Assembly: GCA_041175045.1 (NCBI GenBank)
Contig: JBEDFR010000091.1
Coordinates: 1 to 13,476, forward strand
DNA: 13,476 nt
Direction: 5' to 3'
Source of the DNA: UBA5078 sp041175045
GTDB taxonomy: Bacteria; Pseudomonadota; Gammaproteobacteria; Pseudomonadales; Pseudohongiellaceae
Part shown: piece after piece, positions 1 to 8,375 of the stretch
How the letters are laid out: each line of letters begins with the position of its first letter
How positions within the stretch are numbered: position 1 is the first letter of the stretch
Position numbers and translations under genes: made by a program
The notes under the pieces: model-generated
What the model saw: the letters and a program-made list of their open reading frames with translations, nothing else
What the model was told of the DNA's origin: nothing
Database searches by the model: none

Positions 1-649
1 CACTGTGCTGACGCGGCGTGGCAACGGCGCATCCGAGATGGTCGGCAATCGCGCTGGCGGTGACAGGCCCGGCCCGCAGCACCGCAGGCACCTCGCCAGT
101 CAGATCGAGAATCGTGGATTCTATCCCGAGCGCGCATTCACCCCCATCCAGCACCGCCGCGAGCCTGCCAGCCATGCTCTCCAGCACATGCGCGGCGCTC
201 GTGGGGCTGAGACGCTTGTGTGGATTGGCAGAGGGCGCGGCCACCGCCAATCCACTGCTTTTTAACAGCGCGAGCAAGGCGGGATGCGCGGGCATGCGCA
301 GCGCCACAGTGGCATGGCCGCCGGTCACGACCGGGTCGACGGCAGGAGCCTTGTGCAGCACCAGGGTCAGCGGTCCGGGCCAGAATCGCTCGATCAGAGC
401 GTAGGCCGCTGGCGGAATGCGTACAGCCCACTCGGCAAGCTGCGCGGCATCGCCCAGATGCACGATGAGGGGGTGATCGGCCGGGCGATTCTTGGCCGCG
501 AAGATGGCGCGCACGGCGTCAGGCTGACGGGCATCGGCGGCGAGGCCATAAACCGTTTCGGTGGGCACCGCGACCAGCTCGCCTGCGCGCAGCAAGCGCG
601 CTGCCTCGGCGAGATCATTCGCGTTGTTTGCGTCAAGAACCATTGTCAT
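1..649 (-). CDS. Threonylcarbamoyl-AMP synthase, Sua5/YrdC/YwlC family (3' end beyond window)
   Basis: Makes threonylcarbamoyl-AMP from threonine, bicarbonate and ATP, the first step of t6A37 formation in ANN-decoding tRNAs; cytoplasmic. The 216 residues visible cover a complete YrdC domain: PTETVYGLAADA at residues 29-40, KNRP at 53-56 (the KxR motif), WPGPLTLVL near 90-98, APSAN at 138-142 (the SxN motif) and ESTI at 177-180. The frame is still open at base 1, so this may be the long Sua5 form with an extra C-terminal domain or a short TsaC type; the window cannot decide. I start at the ATG at 649, which has AGGTG a few bases upstream; a second ATG lies two codons in. It lies 17 bases after the yicC stop on the same strand, so the two are probably co-transcribed. 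The usual RPG near the domain end reads RAG here. Confidence 0.9.
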   Translation of the reverse strand, partial: MTMVLDANNANDLAEAARLLRAGELVAVPTETVYGLAADARQPDAVRAIFAAKNRPADHPLIVHLGDAAQLAEWAVRIPPAAYALIERFWPGPLTLVLHKAPAVDPVVTGGHATVALRMPAHPALLALLKSSGLAVAAPSANPHKRLSPTSAAHVLESMAGRLAAVLDGGECALGIESTILDLTGEVPAVLRAGPVTASAIADHLGCAVATPRQHS

Positions 650-666
650 GCGGGCACCTGGGGGGC

Positions 667-1533
667 TTACTCGATGTTCTGGATCTGTTCCCGCATCTGT
701 TCGATCAGCACTTTCAGATCGACTGCGTGGAGGGTGGTCTCCGCCACGATGGACTTCGAGGAAAGCGTATTGGCCTCGCGATTGAGTTCTTGCATCAGGA
801 AATCGAGTCGCCGTCCCGAGGGCTCCGGCAGGCGCAAGACGCGTTCGACTTCGTTCAGGTGTGTCTCCAGGCGATCCAGCTCCTCGTCGATGTCGCACTT
901 GTGCGCGTAGAGCACGATCTCCTGTTCCAGGCGGCCGGGGTCGAGTTCCATTTTCAGGGCATCGAGCCGGTCGCGCAGCGCTTGCTGCTGTCGCGCCAGG
1001 ATGTCAGGCATGCGTGTCCGCACCCCGGCGACAATCTCGCGCAGGGCCTCGATGCGCTTGCCGATGAAACCGCACAGCTCCTGTCCCTCACGCTGACGCG
1101 TCGCTAACAGCTCGTTCAAGGTGTCGTGGAACAGCGACAGGGCCAGTTCTTCCAGATTCTCGGGCAGGGCCTCGGATTCGCGCAGCACGCCCGGCCATTT
1201 GAGAATTTCCATCACGGTGAGCGCCGGGCCGCCACCGGTCAGCGCGAGGATCTGGCCGCTGGCCTCGTTCAGGAGGCGCACGGCGTTCTCGTCGATCTGC
1301 AGAGCGCCAGTGGCGCGTTCTTCGGATTCCAGGCGCAACTGGCAATCGACCTTGCCGCGCGCCAGCTGCCTGCGCAGGGCATCGCGAATGGCGGGCTCCA
1401 CACTGCGCAGTGCTTCGGGAAAGCGAAAGCCGGTTTCAAGATAGCGGTGATTGACGGAGCGGATCTCCCACACCAGTACGCCGCGCCCGCAGGAAATCTG
1501 CCTGCGCGCAAAGGCAGTCATGCTCTGAGCCAT
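667..1533 (-). CDS. yicC: YicC/YloC family endoribonuclease
   Basis: 288 residues, normal for the family. YicC/YloC proteins are now described as endoribonucleases, and E. coli YicC has been linked to small-RNA decay. The N-terminal domain shows the MAQSMTAFAR opening and EIRSVNHRYLE; the C-terminal DUF1732 part shows HKCDIDEELDRLETH, the LDFLMQELNREANT block and the terminal LIEQMREQIQNIE. The ATG at 1533 has AAGGA about eight bases upstream. It is divergent from rph across 172 bases, the same yicC/rph pairing seen in E. coli and Pseudomonas. Downstream is the Sua5-type gene rather than the gmk-rpoZ-spoT run found next to yicC in Pseudomonas. Identification is by family signature; the exact RNA target here is unknown. 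Confidence 0.93.
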   Translation of the reverse strand: MAQSMTAFARRQISCGRGVLVWEIRSVNHRYLETGFRFPEALRSVEPAIRDALRRQLARGKVDCQLRLESEERATGALQIDENAVRLLNEASGQILALTGGGPALTVMEILKWPGVLRESEALPENLEELALSLFHDTLNELLATRQREGQELCGFIGKRIEALREIVAGVRTRMPDILARQQQALRDRLDALKMELDPGRLEQEIVLYAHKCDIDEELDRLETHLNEVERVLRLPEPSGRRLDFLMQELNREANTLSSKSIVAETTLHAVDLKVLIEQMREQIQNIE

Positions 1534-1640
1534 GTTGCGGGTCCTTGCTGCTGAATTTCATGGAACCCTCAGCGAACGGCGGCCAGCCTTGGTTCCTGCG
1601 GGTTGTTGCCGGCATGGTAGCGCAAAACGCCCGCCCTGAC

Positions 1641-1669
1641 TCGCCATCCCCGGGCCGATCAAGGATAAT
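1641..1669 (+). promoter_or_regulatory. Possible sigma70 promoter for rph-pyrE
   Basis: TCGCCA (1641-1646) and GATAAT (1664-1669) are separated by 17 bases and lie about 37 bases before the rph ATG. The -10 matches 5 of 6 consensus bases and the -35 matches 4 of 6. It is in the yicC/rph divergent gap. I see no equally good promoter on the minus strand for yicC. Confidence 0.4.
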
Positions 1670-1705
1670 CGCGCCTCCATTTCCGCCGCCCCTCCGAGAG
1701 AATCC

Positions 1706-2434
<729 letters not shown>

Positions 2435-2456
2435 ACCCCCGACACAGGAGCAGCCC

Positions 2457-3104
2457 ATGCTGGACTATCAGAAAGCCTTCATCGACTTCGTCATCCGTCA
2501 CGAGATTCTGCGTTTTGGCAGCTTCACGCTGAAGTCAGGCCGCACCAGCCCGTATTTCTTCAATGCCGGCCTGTTCAATACCGGGGAGGCCCTGGCCTTC
2601 ATCGGCGACAGCTATGCCGCTGCGCTGCAGGCCTCGGGGGTGGACTACGACCTGCTGTTCGGTCCGGCCTACAAGGGCATTCCGTTGGTGGCCGCCACCG
2701 CCACGGCGCTGGCCCGGCAGCACGGCGTCAACAAGCCCTACTGCTTCAATCGCAAGGAAGCCAAGGATCATGGTGAGGGAGGACTGACTGTCGGCGCTCC
2801 CCTCGCCGGGCGGGTGCTGATCGTCGACGACGTCATCACGGCTGGCACGGCGATTCGGGAAGTCATGGACTTGCTGCAGCGTACCGGTGCCACACCGGCG
2901 GGCATTCTGGTGGCCCTGGATCGACAGGAGCGCGGCACCGGCGCACTGTCGGCCATTCAGGAAATCCGCCAGCAGTACGGCATTCCCGTGATCAGCATCA
3001 TTGCGCTGGAACAGATCGTGGATTATCTGGCCCGCCAGCAGGACCCGGCGCTGGCGGCCCGGCTGGCGGATGTGCAGGCGTACAGGGACCAGTACGGGGT
3101 GTGA
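2457..3104 (+). CDS. pyrE: Orotate phosphoribosyltransferase
   Basis: Converts orotate and PRPP to orotidine 5'-monophosphate, the fifth step of pyrimidine synthesis; cytoplasmic dimer. 215 residues, close to the usual 213. Visible landmarks are FGSFTLKSGRTSPYFFNAG near residues 20-38, FGPAYKGIPL, FNRKEAKDHGEGG (the flexible catalytic loop with its lysine and histidine) and the PRPP-binding motif VLIVDDVITAGTA. The frame is open further upstream (to 2370) inside rph, but the ATG at 2457 has ACAGGAG six bases before it and gives the family-standard N-terminus. It follows rph directly and converges on slmA, with only 12 bases between the stops and no obvious terminator there. Confidence 0.97.
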   Translation: MLDYQKAFIDFVIRHEILRFGSFTLKSGRTSPYFFNAGLFNTGEALAFIGDSYAAALQASGVDYDLLFGPAYKGIPLVAATATALARQHGVNKPYCFNRKEAKDHGEGGLTVGAPLAGRVLIVDDVITAGTAIREVMDLLQRTGATPAGILVALDRQERGTGALSAIQEIRQQYGIPVISIIALEQIVDYLARQQDPALAARLADVQAYRDQYGV

Positions 3105-3116
3105 CTATGGGGCTGG

Positions 3117-3716
3117 TCAGCCGAACGTCACCAGCATGTCGCGGGAGAGGACCTGCCACTGTTCTTCCCAGTGCTCGGTCGGCAGGCGCTTGAACTCGCT
3201 GCGCACGAACTGCATCAGGCGCCCCTCGGCGCTCGCCATCAACAGAGTCGCCATCACGCTGGGTGACACCGCACACTTGAGACTCTCCCGAATCTGCGCC
3301 TCGCGCAGGATCTGCTTGAGCTGCGCTTCGAGGCGGTCGAACAGCTGACTGATGCGCACGCGCAGACGCTCGGTCTCGCCCTGCAGGGCGTCGCCCGTCA
3401 GCAGACGTGTCATGCCCGGGTTCTTCTCCGCAAACGCCAGCAGCAGGGCCAGGATCTTCTCGCAGCGCCGGGCCGCCGAAGCTTCGTCCTCCAGTATCCG
3501 CGTGATGCGGGTGAACAGGGTTTCCTCGATGAAGGCGATCAGGCCCTCGAACATCCGCGCCTTGCTGGGGAAGTGGCGGTACAGCGCGGCCTCCGTCACG
3601 CCGACCTCCCGCGCCAGTGCCGCCGTGGTAATGCGCTCGCCGGGGCTGCTTTCCAGCATGCGGGCGAGCGACTGCAGAATGTGTTCCTTGCGGGAGATGC
3701 GGACTTCGGCGGGCAT
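3117..3716 (-). CDS. slmA: Nucleoid occlusion factor SlmA (TetR family)
   Basis: SlmA binds specific chromosomal sites and antagonises FtsZ assembly over the nucleoid, which places the division septum. 199 residues, matching the E. coli length. The TetR-type helix-turn-helix lies at about residues 29-52 (ITTAALAREVGVTEAALYRHF), followed by SKARMFEGLIAFIEETLF, typical of SlmA; the C-terminal half is the helical FtsZ-binding and dimer domain, with TRLLTGDAL and GRLMQFVRSEF visible. It lies next to pyrE as in E. coli, and 19 bases after argB on the same strand, so it is probably expressed from the argB transcript. The ribosome site is weak: an AAGGAA lies rather far (about 11 bases) from the ATG. 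I saw no copy of the known palindromic SlmA site in the window. Confidence 0.92.
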   Translation of the reverse strand: MPAEVRISRKEHILQSLARMLESSPGERITTAALAREVGVTEAALYRHFPSKARMFEGLIAFIEETLFTRITRILEDEASAARRCEKILALLLAFAEKNPGMTRLLTGDALQGETERLRVRISQLFDRLEAQLKQILREAQIRESLKCAVSPSVMATLLMASAEGRLMQFVRSEFKRLPTEHWEEQWQVLSRDMLVTFG

Positions 3717-3735
3717 GGGCGTGTACGTTCCTTGT

Positions 3736-4638
3736 TTATTCAGAGGTCGCGGTGCGGCAATTGCTGATCAGGGTCCCCACGCCGGTATTGGTGAAAATCT
3801 CCAGCAGGACGGCGTGCTCGACGCGGCCGTCAATGATGTGGGCGCTGCGAACCCCATGATTTACTGCATCCAGCGCGCACTCGATCTTCGGCAGCATGCC
3901 GCCGTAGATGGTGCCGTCGGCGATCATCTCGTCGACCTGGGCGGTGGTCAGGCCTGTCACGACCGTGCCGGACTTGTCCATCACGCCGGCGATGTTGGTC
4001 AGCAGCATCAGCTTCTCGGCGCCCAGTACCTTGGCGATCTCGCCTGCCACGGTGTCGGCATTGATGTTGTAGGTGTTGCCGTGACGGTCGGTGCCGATGG
4101 GGGCAATCACGGGGATGAAGTCGCTGTTCTTGAGGATATCCAGCACTTCGCGATTGATCTTCTCGATGCTGCCTACCTGGCCCATGTCGAGCATCTTGCT
4201 GTCGGTGGCACTCTTCTTGAGCAGCTTCTTCGCCTGGATGAGGTTGCCGTCCTTGCCGGTGATGCCGATGGCCTTGCCCTGGTTCTTGTTCAGCAGGCTC
4301 ACGATCTCCTTGTTGACCAGGCCGCCCAGCACCATCTCCACCACGTCCATGGTCTTGCTGTCCGTCACGCGGATGCCGTCGATGAACTCCGACTGAATGT
4401 CGAGCTTGGTGAGCAGGGAACCAATCTGCGGACCGCCCCCGTGCACCACCACCGGATTCATGCCTACCAGTTTCATCAGCACGATGTCGCGCGCGAAGCT
4501 GTTCTTGAGCACCTCATCGGTCATCGCGTTGCCACCGTACTTCACGACGATGGTGCAACCAGTGAACTTCTGGATGTAGGGCAGGGCTTCGGTAAGAACG
4601 TTGGCAATATTTCTGGCGGCAGCGAAATCGAGAGGCAT
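3736..4638 (-). CDS. argB: Acetylglutamate kinase
   Basis: Phosphorylates N-acetyl-L-glutamate with ATP, the second step of arginine synthesis through acetylated intermediates. 300 residues from the chosen start. Amino acid kinase fold motifs: KYGGNAM at 33-39, VHGGGPQIG at 65-73, FIDGIRVTD at 85-93, GITGKDGNLI at 125-134, NTYNINADTVAGEIA at 188-202 and LLTNIAGVMDK at 212-222. A helix before the kinase core (residues 6-25, ending LPYIQKF) is the N-terminal helix that, in Pseudomonas-type enzymes, links dimers into arginine-inhibited hexamers; E. coli ArgB lacks it. Feedback inhibition by arginine is therefore likely here (inference). The frame opens 93 bases further upstream, but that extension is unlike the family and contains the promoter, so the ATG at 4638 is preferred. 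Confidence 0.96.
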   Translation of the reverse strand: MPLDFAAARNIANVLTEALPYIQKFTGCTIVVKYGGNAMTDEVLKNSFARDIVLMKLVGMNPVVVHGGGPQIGSLLTKLDIQSEFIDGIRVTDSKTMDVVEMVLGGLVNKEIVSLLNKNQGKAIGITGKDGNLIQAKKLLKKSATDSKMLDMGQVGSIEKINREVLDILKNSDFIPVIAPIGTDRHGNTYNINADTVAGEIAKVLGAEKLMLLTNIAGVMDKSGTVVTGLTTAQVDEMIADGTIYGGMLPKIECALDAVNHGVRSAHIIDGRVEHAVLLEIFTNTGVGTLISNCRTATSE

Positions 4639-4703
4639 CGGTGGTGTTCCAGTCACGAATGGGTGGGCAGGCCGGGCGTACCGGCAGGATGCGAGCTGCG
4701 CAG

Positions 4704-4731
4704 AGTATACAGGCTGAGGCGGTTTTTTCAC
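4704..4731 (-). promoter_or_regulatory. Likely sigma70 promoter for argB-slmA
   Basis: Read on the minus strand: GTGAAA (4731-4726), a 16-base spacer, then TATACT (4709-4704). The -10 matches 5 of 6 consensus bases and the -35 matches 4 of 6. Predicted transcription start is near 4697, giving a leader of about 60 bases before the argB ATG at 4638. It lies in the 126-base gap after algC. I see no ArgR-type palindrome that I would defend. Confidence 0.5.
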
Positions 4732-4764
4732 CTTCGTGAACGCGCGGGCGACTGCCTCGGCAAA

Positions 4765-6177
4765 TCAGAAGTCGAGCTGCAACTGGGCGTCGACCTGTCG
4801 CAGCAGGTCGCGAAAAGCCCCCTGAATGGCACCAAGCGCCGTGTGGGTGCAGGCTTCAAAACGCAGCAGCAGGGCCGGCGTGGTGTTGGAGGCGCGGATC
4901 AGCCCCCAGCCATCGGCAAAGTCCACCCGCAGGCCATCGAGAACGTTGACACTCGCCTCGGGGAAGTGGGCGTGGGCGATGATCCGCGCCATCAGGTCGA
5001 ACTTGCGCTCGTCGCTGACCGCGATGCGCAGCTCCGGCGTCACCACGCTGGGCGGCAACGCGGCAAGCAGGGCCTCGGCAGAGTCCTCGCTGCGTGCCAG
5101 CAGTTCGAGGAAGCGCGCGGCAACGTAAAGTCCATCGTCATAGCCGAACCAGCCATCGCGAATGAACACATGGGCCGAGAACTCGGCGCCGATCACTGCG
5201 CCAGATTCCTGCATGCTCTGCTTCATGAAGGAATGCCCGCTGCGACTCATCACCGGCGTGCCGCCCAGCGCGGCAATCAGCCTCGGCACCTGGGTGCTGC
5301 ACTTGACGTCGTAGACCACGCGGGACCCGGGTGGGCAACGCGGCAGGATGTCCTTGATGAACAGCATCAGCAGACGGTCCGTGTCCACGGGGGTGCCGCG
5401 ATCGGTCACCACCACCACGCGGTCCCCGTCCCCGTCCAGCGCGATGCCTGCGTCGGCGCCGTGCAGGGCCACGGCATTGATCAAGGCGGTGAGATTGGCG
5501 GCAACCGTCGGGTCGGGCGGGTGGTGGGGAAAGTGACCGTCCAGCTCACAGAAAAGCGGAATCACCTCGCAGCCAAGCGAGCGCAAGAGCGTGGGTGCCA
5601 CCAGAGCCGGCACGGCGCTGGCACAGTCCACCACCACCTTGAGCGGGCGTTGCAGACGGATCTCGCGCCTCAGATGGGCGATGTAGTCGTCTGCCAGAGC
5701 GAGTCGGCGAAGGGTGCCAGAGCCAGTCAGGAAGTGACCACTCTCGGCGCGGAGCCTGATATCCTGAATCTGCTGGGGGGTGAGGCAATGGCGTTGCCGA
5801 ATGATCTTGATGCCGTTGTAGTCTGCCGGATTGTGGCTGGCCGTCAACATCAGCCCGGATTTCCACGCTGTGGTGAAGCTGGCGAAATAGAGCAGCGGGG
5901 TGGGGATGATGCCCAGGTCGATGACGTTCAGTCCGGTGGACAGGATGCCGCGCAGCAGGGCATCTCGCAGTTCGGGTGTTGAAAGCCGGCCGTCTGCGCC
6001 AAAAAGCACGGAATCTTCGCCATCTTCCAGTGCCAGGCTTGCCATGGCCTTGCCGATACGCTCGACACCCACGGTGTTCAGGTCGCTTCCCGCAATGCCG
6101 CGAATGTCATAGGCGCGAAAGATGCCCGGCGGGATTTCTCCATGCGACAAGGGAGCGATTGGCCTGCTGCTGGTCAT
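4765..6177 (-). CDS. algC: Phosphomannomutase/phosphoglucomutase, AlgC-like
   Basis: Alpha-D-phosphohexomutase interconverting the 1- and 6-phosphates of mannose or glucose to supply precursors of LPS, alginate or other polysaccharides. 470 residues from the ATG at 6177; AlgC of Pseudomonas is about 463. Visible: FRAYDIRG at 20-27; active-site phosphoserine loop TASHNP with Ser114; metal loop DGDGDR at 248-253; SRSGHS at 311-316; sugar-binding loop AEFSAH at 331-336 (GEMSGH in AlgC); phosphate-binding RASNTTP at 428-434. The loop that reads GNG in AlgC reads ASA here (residues 186-188), so the protein is diverged, though all catalytic elements remain. The frame can start 33 bases earlier at a GTG (6210), but neither start has a strong ribosome site and the ATG gives a more usual length. 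It lies 75 bases after coaBC, without an intervening dut. Confidence 0.92.
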   Translation of the reverse strand: MTSSRPIAPLSHGEIPPGIFRAYDIRGIAGSDLNTVGVERIGKAMASLALEDGEDSVLFGADGRLSTPELRDALLRGILSTGLNVIDLGIIPTPLLYFASFTTAWKSGLMLTASHNPADYNGIKIIRQRHCLTPQQIQDIRLRAESGHFLTGSGTLRRLALADDYIAHLRREIRLQRPLKVVVDCASAVPALVAPTLLRSLGCEVIPLFCELDGHFPHHPPDPTVAANLTALINAVALHGADAGIALDGDGDRVVVVTDRGTPVDTDRLLMLFIKDILPRCPPGSRVVYDVKCSTQVPRLIAALGGTPVMSRSGHSFMKQSMQESGAVIGAEFSAHVFIRDGWFGYDDGLYVAARFLELLARSEDSAEALLAALPPSVVTPELRIAVSDERKFDLMARIIAHAHFPEASVNVLDGLRVDFADGWGLIRASNTTPALLLRFEACTHTALGAIQGAFRDLLRQVDAQLQLDF

Positions 6178-6252
6178 TGCGAGGACCGTTCTTATTCTGA
6201 ACACCGACACCGGCGAGTATGGCGCACAAGTTGTGGCGCTGGCTACGGTCGA

Positions 6253-7464
6253 TCAGCTTTTGACCAAGGGTTGAATGTGGCGCAGATAATGAGCATGAAT
6301 CAGCGCCAGCATGTGTCGTGCCACCAACGCCTTGTTGCCGGGCCCAAGCGTCGTGCGACCCTCTGACCACAGTGCCGTTGCCTGGACGGCATCGCTGCCA
6401 AAGGTGCTACTGGCGTGATTGGCGAACAGCAGATCCAGCTTCTTGCGCTGCAGCTTGTCAGCCCCGTTGGTGTCGACGTCCTCGGTTTCGGCGGCAAAGC
6501 CGACCGTGAACGGGCGCCGCTCCAGGCTGGCAATGGAGCTGATGATATCGGGATTGCGCACTAGCTCGAGACGCAAGGTTTCGGCGTTCTTCTTGATCTT
6601 CTGCTCCGCCACACTGGCTGGTCGATAATCTGCAACGGCAGCTACGCCAATGAAGATGTCGCATTCATCTGCCTCAGCGAGCGAGGCAGCGAGCATCTGC
6701 TGCGCGCTGATCACATCTATACGGCGAACGCGCTCCGGTGCCGGCAGTGCCACCGGGCCACTGATCAGGGTCACAAGTGCTCCCGCGGCGGCGGCTTCTG
6801 CGGCAAGGGCATAGCCCATCTTTCCTGAACTGTGATTGCTGATGTAGCGCACTGGGTCTATGGACTCGCGAGTCGGCCCGGCCGTAATCACCAGGCGCAG
6901 GCCTGCCAGAAGGCCCGTCTGGAACAGCGCGGCGGCCTGCTCGGCTAACTGTTGCGGCTCCAGCATGCGGCCCGGACCATGGTCACCGCACGCTTGCTGG
7001 CCTTCGGCGGGCCCGAAGATGAGCATTCTGCGCGCCGCCAGTGTTTGCAGATTGTCGTGAGTCGCGGCATTGAGCCACATGGCCTGATTCATGGCGGGCG
7101 CCAGCGCGATCGGCGCGCGTGTGGCAAGCAACAGGGTGCTCAGCAGGTCGTCGGCCTGACCTGCGGCCACGCGGGCCAGAAAGTCGGCACTGGCCGGCGC
7201 GATCAATACCAGGTCGGGCCAGCGTGCAAGTTCGATGTGGCCCATGCCGGCTTCGGCGTCTACATCCAGCAGCTCGGTATGGACACGGTGGCCGGTGAGC
7301 GCCTGCAGCGTGAGGGGGGTGATGAACTGCATGGCCGCAGGCGTCATGACGACACGCACATCCGCGCCGGCTTTTCCGAGCAGTCTGGCGAGTTCGGCGC
7401 TCTTGTAAGCGGCGATTCCCCCGGTGATGCCTAGCAGGATGCGCTTGCTGGCCAGACTGTTCAT
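6253..7464 (-). CDS. coaBC: Bifunctional phosphopantothenoylcysteine decarboxylase / phosphopantothenate-cysteine ligase
   Basis: Catalyses two consecutive coenzyme A steps: the CTP-dependent ligation of cysteine to 4'-phosphopantothenate (CoaB), then FMN-dependent decarboxylation to 4'-phosphopantetheine (CoaC). 403 residues, standard length. CoaC half: GITGGIAAYKSAEL at 12-25, catalytic His76 in GHIELARW, APAMNQAMW at 122-130 (substrate-binding PxMNxxMW), catalytic Cys159 in GQQACGD. CoaB half: ITAGPTRE at 193-200, Asn210 in ISNHSSGKMG, AAVADYRP at 275-282 and Lys289 in KIKK. These residues correspond to those mapped in E. coli CoaBC. The frame is open for another 131 codons upstream, into radC antisense, but the ATG at 7464 gives the family N-terminus. 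It is divergent from radC. Confidence 0.96.
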   Translation of the reverse strand: MNSLASKRILLGITGGIAAYKSAELARLLGKAGADVRVVMTPAAMQFITPLTLQALTGHRVHTELLDVDAEAGMGHIELARWPDLVLIAPASADFLARVAAGQADDLLSTLLLATRAPIALAPAMNQAMWLNAATHDNLQTLAARRMLIFGPAEGQQACGDHGPGRMLEPQQLAEQAAALFQTGLLAGLRLVITAGPTRESIDPVRYISNHSSGKMGYALAAEAAAAGALVTLISGPVALPAPERVRRIDVISAQQMLAASLAEADECDIFIGVAAVADYRPASVAEQKIKKNAETLRLELVRNPDIISSIASLERRPFTVGFAAETEDVDTNGADKLQRKKLDLLFANHASSTFGSDAVQATALWSEGRTTLGPGNKALVARHMLALIHAHYLRHIQPLVKS

Positions 7465-7603
7465 TCCGATGATCTCGACTCGAATGCGATGGGAGCCGCA
7501 GCTTAACAGCCGGGTTTCGACGGCGTCCACAGTCATCCCAACGGCAGTCCCGGCGGGCTCTGCTACCATCGTGACAGGAGCATCGAATGCCAAGGAGGCC
7601 CCC

Positions 7604-8278
7604 ATGAGCATCAAGAACTGGCCAGCCAGAGAACGGCCACGCGAGCGACTTCTGGAAAACGGCGCTGCCAGCCTGTCCGACGCCGAGCTGCTGGCCATCG
7701 TACTGGGAACGGGAGTCAAGGGCTGCAGCGCCCTGGATCTGGCAAGACGTCTGCTGGAGGAGTTCGGTACGCTCACGCAGCTGCTCACTACTCCCTTGCA
7801 GGAATTCTGTCGGCATGGCGGACTGGGACACGCCAAGTTCGTGCAGATGCAGGCCATGCTGGAGCTCTCCAGGCGCTACATGCGCGAAGAGCTTGAGGAT
7901 CGGGATGTGATGAGCAGTTCGGCGCTGACGCGAGAGTACCTGCGGGCGCGAATGCGGCACTATCCGCATGAGGTGTTCGCATGTCTTTACCTCGACAATC
8001 AGCACCGCGTCGTGCGTTTCGAAGAGCTCTTTTCGGGAACCATAGACGGTGCGGCGGTATATCCCAGAGAGGTCGTAAAGCGCTGTTTGCACAACAACGC
8101 TGCGGCCGTCATCTTCGCTCATAACCACCCGTCAGGCATTGCAGAGCCCAGTCACGCCGACGTCGCTATCACACTGCGACTCAAGTCGGCCCTGAGCACC
8201 ATCGATGTCCGAGTACTAGATCACATCATCATCGGCAGCAGGGACGTCGTCTCGCTGGCAGAGCGTGGTGTGGTCTAG
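7604..8278 (+). CDS. radC: RadC/YicR JAMM-domain protein
   Basis: 224 residues, the normal length. RadC proteins carry a JAMM (Mov34/MPN) metalloprotease-like domain; the early assignment to DNA repair is not well supported and the cellular role is unclear. The N-terminal third has the helix-hairpin-helix-like region (SLSDAELLAIVLGTG at 23-37); the JAMM domain shows a Glu in RFEELFSG (138-145) and HNHPSGIAEPSHAD at 173-186, with His173, His175, Ser183 and Asp186 in the HxH(x7)SxxD pattern. The ATG at 7604 has a perfect AAGGAGG five bases upstream, which decides the start although the frame opens earlier. It sits between coaBC and rpmB as in E. coli and Pseudomonas. Confidence 0.95.
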   Translation: MSIKNWPARERPRERLLENGAASLSDAELLAIVLGTGVKGCSALDLARRLLEEFGTLTQLLTTPLQEFCRHGGLGHAKFVQMQAMLELSRRYMREELEDRDVMSSSALTREYLRARMRHYPHEVFACLYLDNQHRVVRFEELFSGTIDGAAVYPREVVKRCLHNNAAAVIFAHNHPSGIAEPSHADVAITLRLKSALSTIDVRVLDHIIIGSRDVVSLAERGVV

Positions 8279-8318
8279 GCCCTGGAATTGCCGCTGGGCG
8301 CTGATCTGCGGGCGTATG

Positions 8319-8347
8319 TTGCTATTGAAAGGCTGTTTTGGTATAAA
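8319..8347 (+). promoter_or_regulatory. Likely sigma70 promoter for rpmB-rpmG
   Basis: TTGCTA (8319-8324), a 17-base spacer and TATAAA (8342-8347), with 4 of 6 and 5 of 6 consensus matches. The predicted start is near 8353-8355, giving a leader of about 90 bases before rpmB. A run of seven T (8357-8363) falls just inside the transcript. Confidence 0.6.
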
Positions 8348-8375
8348 ACGCAGCTCTTTTTTTGGCAAGGCAGCG

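Noticed and set aside
4721..4740. Hairpin TTCAC/GTGAA after algC as a terminator
   Set aside because: On the algC (minus) strand it is followed by A residues rather than T, and part of it serves as the argB -35, so it is not a terminator.
3352..5982. An 876-codon open frame on the plus strand, antisense to slmA, argB and algC
   Set aside because: It lies codon-on-codon opposite argB and algC. In that register a stop needs a TTA, CTA or TCA codon in the real gene, which GC-rich genes rarely use. The sense proteins match known families throughout; the antisense product does not.
6178..6252. A dut pseudogene in the coaBC-algC gap
   Set aside because: The three minus-strand frames of the 75 bases show no dUTPase motif.
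7465..7857. N-terminal extension of coaBC by 131 codons
   Set aside because: It runs antisense through the start of radC, is unlike the family, and the ATG at 7464 gives the standard 403-residue protein.
6983..8128. A 381-codon minus-strand frame overlapping coaBC and radC
   Set aside because: It is out of frame with coaBC and antisense to radC, both of which are clear family members with conserved catalytic residues.
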